The notes beneath the pieces were generated by a model that worked only from the letters and a program-made list of their open reading frames with translations, searched no databases and was not told where the DNA came from. The position numbers and the translations under genes were made by a program. Shown here in pieces: positions 6,915-12,184 of a stretch of DNA of 12,184 bases; positions within the stretch are counted from its first letter, which is position 1, and the number at the start of each line of letters is the position of its first letter. Source of the stretch: Helicobacteraceae bacterium (lineage in GTDB: Bacteria > Campylobacterota > Campylobacteria > Campylobacterales > Sulfurimonadaceae); the NCBI GenBank assembly GCA_027084065.1, contig JALWLR010000223.1:1-12184 (forward strand), in the 5' to 3' direction.

Positions 6915-8174
6915 ATGGGAAAAACACAAGCGGATTTGATAGTAGGTATTCAATGGGGAGATGAAGGAAAAGGCAAAATCGTCGATATGCTTGCACAGAA
7001 GTACGATATGGTTTGCCGCAGTCAAGGCGGGCACAATGCGGGACATACAATTTGGGTAGATGGAGTTCGTTATGCGCTTCATCTTATTCCATCGGGTGTG
7101 CTCAATCCAAAAGCTATTAATGTCATTGGAAACGGTGTCGTACTCTCTCCGGCTTCTATCATTAAAGAGATGGAACAGTTTGAAAATCTGCAGGGGCGAC
7201 TTTTTATTTCGGATAAAGCGCATTTGAATTTGCCCTATCATGCTCAGATAGATCAGGCAAAAGAGCGACTCAAAGGCGATAAAGCCATCGGAACGACAGG
7301 AAAAGGGATAGGCCCTGCATACAGTGACAAAATAAACCGTGTCGGGCACCGTGTAGGAGAGCTAAGAGACCCTAAAAAGTTGTGTGATAAAATTATGGAG
7401 TATTTTGAGCAGAACAAGCCTGTTTTCGATGCTATGGGTGTGGAAACACCCAAAGAGGAGGAGCTGCTTGGCGAGCTTGAAGAGTATGCACAAAAACTGC
7501 TTCCATATATAACCGATACGACTGTAATGGTTTGGAAAGCGCTTGATGAGGAGGGCAAACGTGTTCTTCTTGAGGGAGCGCAGGGAACGATGCTTGATAT
7601 TGATCATGGAACCTACCCCTATGTAACATCGAGTTCGACAGTGAGTGCCGGTGCGTGTACTGGACTTGGGCTCAACCCTAAAGATATAGGTAAGGTTACG
7701 GGAATTGTTAAAGCCTACTGCACGCGTGTAGGAAACGGTCCTTTCCCAACTGAAGATCATGGTCCAGACGGTGACAGACTTGCCGAAGTGGGGCATGAGT
7801 TTGGAACGACAACAGGTAGAAAGCGCCGCTGTGGATGGTTTGATGCGGTCGCGACACGCTATGCTTCTCGTCTTAACGGATGTGATGAACTGGCATTGAT
7901 GAAACTGGATGTACTAGATGGTTTCAAAGAGGTCAAAGTATGTGTGGCATATGAGTATGAGGGCAAAGAGATAGACTATCTGCCGCATGATCTTGAAAAT
8001 GTCAAGCCGATATATAAAAGTTTTGAGGGATGGGAAAAGTCGGCAGGAGCAAGACGCTTTGAAGATCTTCCCAAAAGTGCTCAGGAGTACATAAGAGCCA
8101 TCGAAGAGATAACCAACACCAAAGTAGGCATTATCTCTACTTCACCGGAGCGGGACGATACAATCGTTTTGTAA
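6915..8174 (+). CDS. purA: Adenylosuccinate synthetase
   Basis: PurA joins IMP and aspartate using GTP to give adenylosuccinate, the first committed step to AMP, in the cytoplasm. The 419-residue length is normal for bacteria. Signature motifs are intact: 'GIQWGDEGKGK' (11-21) with the catalytic Asp16, 'GGHNAGHT' (38-45) with the catalytic His44, 'IGTTGKGIGPAYSDKINR' (125-142), 'LLEGAQGTMLDIDHGTYPY' (218-236) and 'TTTGRKRRCGWFDA' (298-311) with the substrate-loop arginines. The start at ATG 6915 follows GGAAAGAAG in the last codons of hisZ with a 1-nt gap, so translation is probably coupled. The next gene, fliJ, starts 3 nt after the stop. Confidence 0.97.
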   Translation: MGKTQADLIVGIQWGDEGKGKIVDMLAQKYDMVCRSQGGHNAGHTIWVDGVRYALHLIPSGVLNPKAINVIGNGVVLSPASIIKEMEQFENLQGRLFISDKAHLNLPYHAQIDQAKERLKGDKAIGTTGKGIGPAYSDKINRVGHRVGELRDPKKLCDKIMEYFEQNKPVFDAMGVETPKEEELLGELEEYAQKLLPYITDTTVMVWKALDEEGKRVLLEGAQGTMLDIDHGTYPYVTSSSTVSAGACTGLGLNPKDIGKVTGIVKAYCTRVGNGPFPTEDHGPDGDRLAEVGHEFGTTTGRKRRCGWFDAVATRYASRLNGCDELALMKLDVLDGFKEVKVCVAYEYEGKEIDYLPHDLENVKPIYKSFEGWEKSAGARRFEDLPKSAQEYIRAIEEITNTKVGIISTSPERDDTIVL

Positions 8175-8177
8175 AAG

Positions 8178-8603
8178 ATGAAGACTCGCTTCTCCTCCAT
8201 CGTCAAGTATAGACACTCTCAAATGCAGGAGGCGGAAGCCGCGTTGCAACAAGCGCTTGCAAGAGTGCAAAAAGCGAAAAAAGAGCTAGAAGAAGCAAAA
8301 GCGGGCCTTGCAGATGTTAAAGCCCCTAAAACCGGAGCAATGCAGAATTTTTTGGCATCACGCACGTTGTTGGATGCGCAGCTAAGGCTCATTGAAAAGA
8401 ATGAGGAGTGGGTCGCTTATGAAGAGTCGCAGGTAAATGCGGCACGAGAACAGCTTCAAAAGAGTATGCAAGAGTATGAAAAATTCAAATATCTCGAAAC
8501 GGAAGAGATAAAAAAAATCCAAAAAACACTGCAAAAAAAAGAGAATAAACTGCTTGATGAGCTGGCAATGATTGGATTCAATCAAAAAGAAGAGAGAAGA
8601 TGA
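8178..8603 (+). CDS. fliJ: FliJ-like flagellar export stalk protein
   Basis: A 141-residue, highly charged protein that is almost entirely heptad-repeat coiled coil, for example 'MQEAEAALQQALARVQKAKK' and 'EEIKKIQKTLQKKENKLLDE'. This is the size and shape of FliJ, the antiparallel coiled coil that inserts into the FliI hexamer and links it to FlhA in the flagellar export apparatus. 'FSSIVKYRHSQMQEAE' at the N-terminus matches FliJ-type starts ('...L...R...E..A...L'). Sequence alone cannot separate FliJ from other small coiled-coil proteins. Position supports it: purA followed by a FliJ-like gene and a secreted coiled-coil gene is the order I recall for HP0255-HP0257 in H. pylori and Cj1498c-Cj1496c in C. 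jejuni, and HP0256 has been described as FliJ-like. Its stop overlaps the next start (ATGA at 8600-8603). Confidence 0.75.
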   Translation: MKTRFSSIVKYRHSQMQEAEAALQQALARVQKAKKELEEAKAGLADVKAPKTGAMQNFLASRTLLDAQLRLIEKNEEWVAYEESQVNAAREQLQKSMQEYEKFKYLETEEIKKIQKTLQKKENKLLDELAMIGFNQKEERR

Positions 8604-9109
8604 AAAAGATACTTTTTGCATGTATGAGTACATCCTTGCTTTTTGGTGAGGCAAATAGCGACAAGCTTTTTGAATGTACAAAGATATTTCAAGAGAGAAA
8701 AAGTGAATTGCTAGTTGAGCTTGAGCGAATCGACGAAGAAAAACAAGCTCTCCAAACTCTGAAGATAGCTACAGAAGAGCTGCTGAAAAAGAAAAAAAAA
8801 GCACTTGAACTCAAAGAAGAAGCACTGGAAAAAAAACTTCAAGAAGTGAAAAAGCGCGAAGAAAACATAGAACGTATGCTCAAAGAAAACAAAGAAATTC
8901 TTGCCAGACTGACAAAAACGAAAATGAGTAAACTCGCGCAAACATACTCGAAAATGAAAGCTTCGGCTGCTGCGAACATTCTTGCAAACCTCCCCTCCAA
9001 AGAGGCAGTAGCTATTCTTCAGGAGTTAAAGCCAAAGACAGTCGGACAGATATTTGCCAAAATGGATCCAAAAAAAGCTTCCGAGCTAACAGAGCTTCTT
9101 TCCAAATAA
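8600..9109 (+). CDS. MotE-like periplasmic coiled-coil protein with MgtE-N-type C-terminal domain
   Basis: A 169-residue exported protein in three parts. First is a signal peptide (1-16, 'MKKILFACMSTSLLFG'). Second is a long Lys/Glu-rich coiled coil (about 30-108). Third is a C-terminal helical domain (about 112-168, 'SKLAQTYSKMKASAAANILA', 'SKEAVAILQEL', 'GQIFAKMDPKKASELTELL') with the repeating M..A..IL..L pattern of the MgtE N-terminal/FliG-like superhelix. This architecture matches MotE, a periplasmic protein that in rhizobia supports the stator protein MotC. The C. jejuni gene in this position, Cj1496c, has been reported as a glycoprotein affecting host invasion and colonisation. There are two Cys, at 8 (in the signal) and 26. 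The start overlaps the fliJ stop and has AAGAAGAGAG upstream. A stator or motility role is inferred from fold and neighbour. Confidence 0.7.
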   Translation: MKKILFACMSTSLLFGEANSDKLFECTKIFQERKSELLVELERIDEEKQALQTLKIATEELLKKKKKALELKEEALEKKLQEVKKREENIERMLKENKEILARLTKTKMSKLAQTYSKMKASAAANILANLPSKEAVAILQELKPKTVGQIFAKMDPKKASELTELLSK

Positions 9110-9132
9110 TCCTTCTCTAATCTAATTTATAG

Positions 9133-9138
9133 TAAAAT
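9133..9138 (+). promoter_or_regulatory. Possible internal promoter -10 (TAAAAT) before the DUF507 gene
   Basis: The 60-nt gap 9110-9169 is the only sizeable break in the operon from the aminotransferase to carA. It is AT-rich and holds TAAAAT at 9133-9138, which would start transcription near 9145 and give a short leader. No terminator hairpin is seen in the gap, so readthrough from upstream is expected too. Confidence 0.35.
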
Positions 9139-9169
9139 AACAAACAAATACAAAAAAAAGAGCTTTGCT

Positions 9170-9721
9170 ATGAAATTGACACTAAAATCCGTTCCACATA
9201 TAGCCAACAAGGTTGCCATTGAACTCGGTAGAAGCGGTGTCGTGTCGCTTACACAGGGTGTTGAACCGGTGGCAAATGCTGTTGAGAAAATTCTTGTAGA
9301 AAATATTAAACAAGAGATGGCATTGGAAGAAAAGGCGAACGAAATTTGCCAAGAGCATGAAGAGGACATAGAGTTTATGCTTGCAGATGAAAGACAGCTC
9401 TTCTTTATGATCAAAAAAAGACTTGCACCTGAATTTGGCGTTATCTTGGACTATGAGGAGCGTTTTTCCGATCTTGCGCACAAAATACTCGATGAGCTTT
9501 ATGAAGAGGATCTCATTCAGTACGATGTGGCGGAAAATCGTGTAAAAAATATTATTTTCAACGCAATTACGGATTTTGTCGCTGAAGACAATGAATTGCA
9601 CTATGCAGTAGTTGAAAAGATCAAATCATACAAACGCAAATACATTCCGGGAACGGATGAGTATGACATACTTTATGAAAAACTCTACAAAGAAGAGCTG
9701 CAAAAAAGAGGACTCCAGTAA
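9170..9721 (+). CDS. DUF507 family protein with two tandem DUF507-like units
   Basis: A 183-residue acidic cytoplasmic protein without signal peptide or membrane segments. I assign it to DUF507 from the overall pattern: an N-terminal 'IANKVAIELGRSGVVSL', a middle Glu-rich helix, and a C-terminal 'ERQLFFMIKKRLAPEFGV'. The pattern occurs twice. Residues about 9-91 and 100-182 align end to end: 'HIANKVAIEL' with 'DLAHKILDEL', 'VANAVEKIL' with 'VKNIIFNAI', and 'ERQLFFMIKKRL' with 'EYDILYEKLYKEEL'. DUF507 proteins in other phyla are about 90 residues, so this is a duplicated form. No function is known. The stop shares one base with the carA start (TAATG at 9719-9723), implying translational coupling. 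The Shine-Dalgarno is weak (AAGAG). I recall the same DUF507-carA pair in C. jejuni. Confidence 0.7.
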   Translation: MKLTLKSVPHIANKVAIELGRSGVVSLTQGVEPVANAVEKILVENIKQEMALEEKANEICQEHEEDIEFMLADERQLFFMIKKRLAPEFGVILDYEERFSDLAHKILDELYEEDLIQYDVAENRVKNIIFNAITDFVAEDNELHYAVVEKIKSYKRKYIPGTDEYDILYEKLYKEELQKRGLQ

Positions 9722-10848
9722 TGAAAAAAGCATATATTTACTTTGAAAACGGTACTTTTTTGGAAGGATCGAGCTTCGGTGCCGAAACGACAGCGGTGGG
9801 AGAGATTGTTTTTAATACCTCTATGACGGGGTATCAGGAGATAATGAGCGATCCCAGCTATGCAGGTCAGTTCGTAACTTTCACAATGCCGGAAATTGGC
9901 AATGTCGGAGTCAATGATGAAGATATGGAAAGCGCGAAAGCGTGGGCGAAAGGGATGATTGTTCGTAATTATCAAAAACGTTACTCCAATTTCCGTGCAG
10001 AAGAGTCGCTGGATGACTTTTTAAAAAAACATGGGGTAATGGGCATAAGCGATGTCGATACCCGTTTTATAACCAAGATGCTACGCGATGAAGGCTCTAT
10101 GATGATGGTCGCTTCAAGCCTGATTGACGATAAAGAGGAGCTTGCAAAAATTTTACGTCAAAGCCCGCGTATAGAAGAGATAAACTACATAGAACAGGTA
10201 AGTACGAAAGAGCCGTATATCCATACAAACGGTGTTTATGATCCACGTGCTTTTCGCTATACTAATCCGCCAAAAGCCGAAGCGAAAATTGTCGCTATCG
10301 ATTTTGGAGTCAAGCGAAACATTCTCAATGAATTGAGCAGTGCAGGAATGGAGGTAGAGGTTGTTCCAAACAGCTTCGATGCAGAAGCACTCATAAAAAG
10401 ATATGAAAATAAAGAGATTGACGGTGTTTTTCTCTCCAATGGTCCTGGAGATCCTTTGGTGCTCAAAGAGGAGCAGCAAAAAATCAAAAAACTTATAGAT
10501 GCAAAAATTCCGATGTTTGGTATATGTCTTGGGCATCAGCTTCTTTCCATATCGCACGGATACGATACGTTCAAACTAAAGTTCGGTCATCATGGCGGTA
10601 ACCATCCTGTAAAAAACAAAAAAACGGGGATGGTTGAGATAACGGCTCAAAACCATAACTACAACGTCCCTGATTCCATAAGTGAGATAGCGGAGATAAC
10701 ACACGAAAATCTTTTTGACGGCACAATCGAAGGCTTGCGCTATAAAGATGAACCGATTTTTTCAGTTCAGCATCACCCTGAAGCTAGCCCCGGACCAAAA
10801 GAGTCACGCTATATTTTTTCTGAGTTCTTATCTCTTTTAAAGAGATAA
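9721..10848 (+). CDS. carA: Carbamoyl-phosphate synthase small (glutaminase) subunit
   Basis: CarA hydrolyses glutamine and passes ammonia to CarB to make carbamoyl phosphate for pyrimidine and arginine synthesis. The 375-residue length is standard. The N-terminal CPSase_sm_chain domain (about 1-135) has 'GEIVFNTSMTGYQEIMSDPSYAGQ'-type sequence and 'DVDTRFITKMLRDEG'. The C-terminal class I glutamine amidotransferase domain (about 188-375) has 'FLSNGPGDP' (238-245), the nucleophile Cys269 in 'FGICLGHQLL', 'FGHHGGNHPVK' (288-298), and the catalytic His352 and Glu354 in 'QHHPEASPGP'. The ATG at 9721 uses the last base of the DUF507 stop. carB is not within the window, so the two subunits are either apart or separated as in other Campylobacterota. 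A strong terminator follows. Confidence 0.97.
   Translation: MKKAYIYFENGTFLEGSSFGAETTAVGEIVFNTSMTGYQEIMSDPSYAGQFVTFTMPEIGNVGVNDEDMESAKAWAKGMIVRNYQKRYSNFRAEESLDDFLKKHGVMGISDVDTRFITKMLRDEGSMMMVASSLIDDKEELAKILRQSPRIEEINYIEQVSTKEPYIHTNGVYDPRAFRYTNPPKAEAKIVAIDFGVKRNILNELSSAGMEVEVVPNSFDAEALIKRYENKEIDGVFLSNGPGDPLVLKEEQQKIKKLIDAKIPMFGICLGHQLLSISHGYDTFKLKFGHHGGNHPVKNKKTGMVEITAQNHNYNVPDSISEIAEITHENLFDGTIEGLRYKDEPIFSVQHHPEASPGPKESRYIFSEFLSLLKR
10828..10848 (+). repeat. Inverted repeat at the carA stop codon
   Basis: Two 10-nt perfect arms (TTATCTCTTT and AAAGAGATAA) flank a single central T and end with the TAA stop of carA. As RNA it would form an 8-bp stem with a 5-nt loop, 11 nt before the main terminator. 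No U run follows, so it may be a 3'-end stabiliser or simply chance in AT-rich sequence. Confidence 0.5.
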
Positions 10849-10859
10849 GAATTCAATAC

Positions 10860-10899
10860 AATTCATTATAACTGAAATCTTAGTTGTAATGAATTTTTA
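10860..10899 (+). terminator. Intrinsic terminator of the carA operon
   Basis: A 14-bp AT-rich stem (10860-10873 with 10882-10895, one G-U pair at 10869/10886) closes an 8-nt loop and runs into TTTTT at 10894-10898. It begins 12 nt after the carA stop and ends the operon ahead of ccoN. Confidence 0.8.
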
Positions 10900-10940
10900 T
10901 AGAAAACGGTTTACCGAAGTTAATCTTACAGAAATATAAA

Positions 10941-10954
10941 GTTACAAAAGTAAC
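10941..10954. promoter_or_regulatory. Dyad GTTAC-N4-GTAAC, candidate regulator site upstream of ccoN
   Basis: A perfect 5+5 dyad with an AAAA centre. The half-site length and 4-nt spacing are those of Crp/Fnr-family operators (Fnr: TTGAT-N4-ATCAA; NssR/Dnr type: TTAAC-N4-GTTAA), but the bases match none exactly. Its centre is about 84 nt upstream of the predicted ccoN transcription start. The regulator is unknown and the call is tentative. Confidence 0.3.
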
Positions 10955-11019
10955 ATCTTTCCTAAAAAAATAGAAAATTCCCTCCAAAATTAAGATTTAT
11001 TAAATTTGTAAGCTGATAT

Positions 11020-11025
11020 TATAAT
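11020..11025 (+). promoter_or_regulatory. -10 element TATAAT of the cco operon promoter
   Basis: A consensus TATAAT within 'GATATTATAATGCTG'. Transcription would begin near 11032, leaving a leader of about 99 nt before ccoN. No -35 consensus is visible; the upstream sequence is A/T-rich. Confidence 0.6.
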
Positions 11026-11054
11026 GCTGTTAATTAGTCTAAATGCCAATCTAT

Positions 11055-11076
11055 GGCTTTTCATTGTCGAAAAGTC
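11055..11076 (+). promoter_or_regulatory. Hairpin in the ccoN 5' leader
   Basis: GGCTTTTC (11055-11062) pairs with GAAAAGTC (11069-11076), 8 bp with one G-U, around a 6-nt loop. There is no U run, so it is not a terminator. A competing pairing, GTCTAA (11074-11079) with TTAGAC (11095-11100), overlaps its 3' arm, and GTCTAA also occurs at 11037-11042. The leader could switch folds, but no known riboswitch class is recognised. Confidence 0.35.
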
Positions 11077-11117
11077 TAAAAATCGGTAACATAATTAGAC
11101 AAATTGCTTGAACTTTT

Positions 11118-11124
11118 AAGGAGG
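11118..11124 (+). promoter_or_regulatory. Strong Shine-Dalgarno (AAGGAGG) of ccoN
   Basis: AAGGAGG lies 6 nt upstream of the ATG at 11131. It is a near-perfect site, stronger than those of most genes in the window, which fits a highly expressed respiratory gene and fixes the start. Confidence 0.85.
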
Positions 11125-11130
11125 CTATAT

Positions 11131-12184
11131 ATGGAGAATCGTCCATTAGAGTATGACTACACGGTCGCTAAGATGTTCATGTTGACAACTGTACTACTTG
11201 GTATAGTTGGTATGACCATCGGAGTGATCTTGGCGTTAGAGTTGGCTTTTCCTGGAGTAAACACTATTCTAGGAAGTGGCTTGGCAGAATATACAAACTT
11301 CAGCCGTTTGAGACCGTTGCACACAGATGCCGTTATTTTCGGATTTACGCTTAGCGGTATTTTTGCTACATGGTACTATGTAGGGCAGAGGGTTTTGAAA
11401 GTTTCCATGGCGGAATCACCGTTTTTGATGTTTATCGGGAAGCTTCACTTTTGGCTTTACGTAGTCGGTGTGGCAGCTGTTGTCGTATCTCTTTTTGCAG
11501 GTGTTACAACTTCAAAAGAGTATGCGGAATTTGAGTGGCCAATCGATATTGCTATCGTTGTTGTTTGGGTACTTTGGGGTATCAGTATTTTCGGTCTTAT
11601 CGGTATAAGACGTGAAAAGTCTCTTTACATTTCCGTATGGTACTACATTGCGACATTCCTCGGTGTTGCTATGCTCTATCTTTTCAACAACATGGAAGTG
11701 CCTACATACTTCGTTTCTGGTGGTCTTGGTGACTGGTACCACTCTGTTTCTATGTATGCAGGAACAAATGATGCGCTTGTACAGTGGTGGTATGGACACA
11801 ACGCCGTTGCATTTGGCTTTACGGTACCTATCGTTGCAATGATCTACTACTTCCTACCAAAAGAGTCCGGACAGGCTGTTTACAGCTATAAGCTTTCACT
11901 TCTTGCTTTCTGGGGACTTATGTTTGTTTATCTCTGGGCTGGTGGACACCACCTTCTTTACTCTACAGTTCCAGACTGGATGCAGACTATGGGATCGGTA
12001 TTTTCCGTTATCTTGATTCTTCCTTCTTGGGGTTCAGCGATCAACATGCTTCTTACGATGAAGGGTGAGTGGCAACAAGTTGCAACTTCTCCACTTATCA
12101 AGTTCATGATTCTCGCTTCGACATTCTATATGTTCTCTACACTTGAAGGTCCTATTCAGGCTATCAAGTCAGTTAATGCTATTG
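11131..12184 (+). CDS. ccoN: cbb3-type cytochrome c oxidase subunit I, CcoN (3' end outside window)
   Basis: The frame is open from ATG 11131 to the right edge, giving the first 351 residues of a protein usually near 480-490. CcoN is the catalytic subunit of the cbb3 oxidase, a proton-pumping, high-affinity terminal oxidase in the inner membrane. Multiple hydrophobic helices are evident. Heme and copper ligands are visible: His64 in 'RPLHTDAVIFGF' for the low-spin heme b, and His223 in 'WWYGHNAVAF' with His273/His274 in 'AGGHHLLY' for CuB. Tyr267, six residues before His273, is at the place of the cross-linked active-site Tyr of cbb3 enzymes. Spacing of these residues agrees with the Pseudomonas stutzeri enzyme. 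The ligand for the high-spin heme lies beyond the window. ccoO, ccoQ and ccoP are expected downstream. Confidence 0.96.
   Translation, partial: MENRPLEYDYTVAKMFMLTTVLLGIVGMTIGVILALELAFPGVNTILGSGLAEYTNFSRLRPLHTDAVIFGFTLSGIFATWYYVGQRVLKVSMAESPFLMFIGKLHFWLYVVGVAAVVVSLFAGVTTSKEYAEFEWPIDIAIVVVWVLWGISIFGLIGIRREKSLYISVWYYIATFLGVAMLYLFNNMEVPTYFVSGGLGDWYHSVSMYAGTNDALVQWWYGHNAVAFGFTVPIVAMIYYFLPKESGQAVYSYKLSLLAFWGLMFVYLWAGGHHLLYSTVPDWMQTMGSVFSVILILPSWGSAINMLLTMKGEWQQVATSPLIKFMILASTFYMFSTLEGPIQAIKSVNAI

Noticed and set aside
6792..7796. Minus-strand frames of 185, 144 and 101 residues opposite hisZ/purA
   Set aside because: They lie antisense to intact conserved genes, without start signals or domains.
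10907..10916. Short dyad CGGT-TT-ACCG after the carA terminator
   Set aside because: A 4-bp arm in AT-rich DNA is expected by chance, with no second copy or matching family site.
11512..11842. Short frames on both strands inside ccoN
   Set aside because: They are shadows of the ccoN frame, which is open to the window edge and carries all expected ligands.
1..12184. Mobile element, CRISPR, tRNA/rRNA or phage content
   Set aside because: I found no repeat arrays, transposase-like frames, terminal inverted repeats or tRNA-like cloverleaf sequences on either strand.

Overview
The window reads as core chromosome of a free-living member of the Campylobacterota (Epsilonproteobacteria), close in style to Sulfurimonas, Sulfurovum or Nitratiruptor. 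The assignment rests on three points. The proteins resemble that group throughout. The gene orders folE-fliI and purA-fliJ-(MotE-like)-DUF507-carA-...-ccoN are ones I recall from Campylobacter and, in part, Helicobacter. Promoters are TATAAT-type with no good -35 box. An intact HisZ and a FadL-type porin argue against a Helicobacter-like host-restricted genome. There are no tRNA or rRNA genes, insertion sequences, CRISPR arrays or phage genes.

Layout. (1) 2-1427, + strand: the 3' end of a lipase-like alpha/beta hydrolase gene, then a FadL-family outer-membrane protein 4 nt downstream. (2) 1455-2894, - strand: a secreted DUF1254/DUF1214 protein convergent with FadL; a hairpin terminator lies between the two. 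(3) 2895-2982: a short divergent promoter region. (4) 2983-4885, + strand: folE overlapping fliI. The likely fliI start is a rare ATT codon behind a perfect Shine-Dalgarno sequence, which restores 34 residues that a conventional start codon would miss. (5) 4953-10848, + strand: a tight run of a class V aminotransferase, hisZ, purA, fliJ, a MotE-like periplasmic protein, a DUF507 protein and carA. Most junctions are overlaps or gaps of a few bases; one 60-nt gap, before the DUF507 gene, carries a possible internal promoter. A strong AT-rich terminator closes the run. (6) 10849-11130: an intergenic region with a terminator, a dyad, a promoter and a structured leader. (7) 11131-12184, + strand: the first 351 codons of ccoN, the catalytic subunit of cbb3 cytochrome oxidase.

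How the genes fit together. FliI and FliJ are the export ATPase and central stalk of the flagellar type III secretion system, and the MotE-like protein probably serves the stator. All three are embedded among nucleotide and amino-acid biosynthesis genes (folE, hisZ, purA, carA), not in a flagellar cluster. CcoN is the high-affinity terminal oxidase used for microaerobic respiration. I see no dramatic new system. The points most worth following are the FliI start codon, the tandem duplication inside the DUF507 protein, the fliJ/MotE-like coupled pair, the divergent DUF1254 protein, and the structured region upstream of ccoN.
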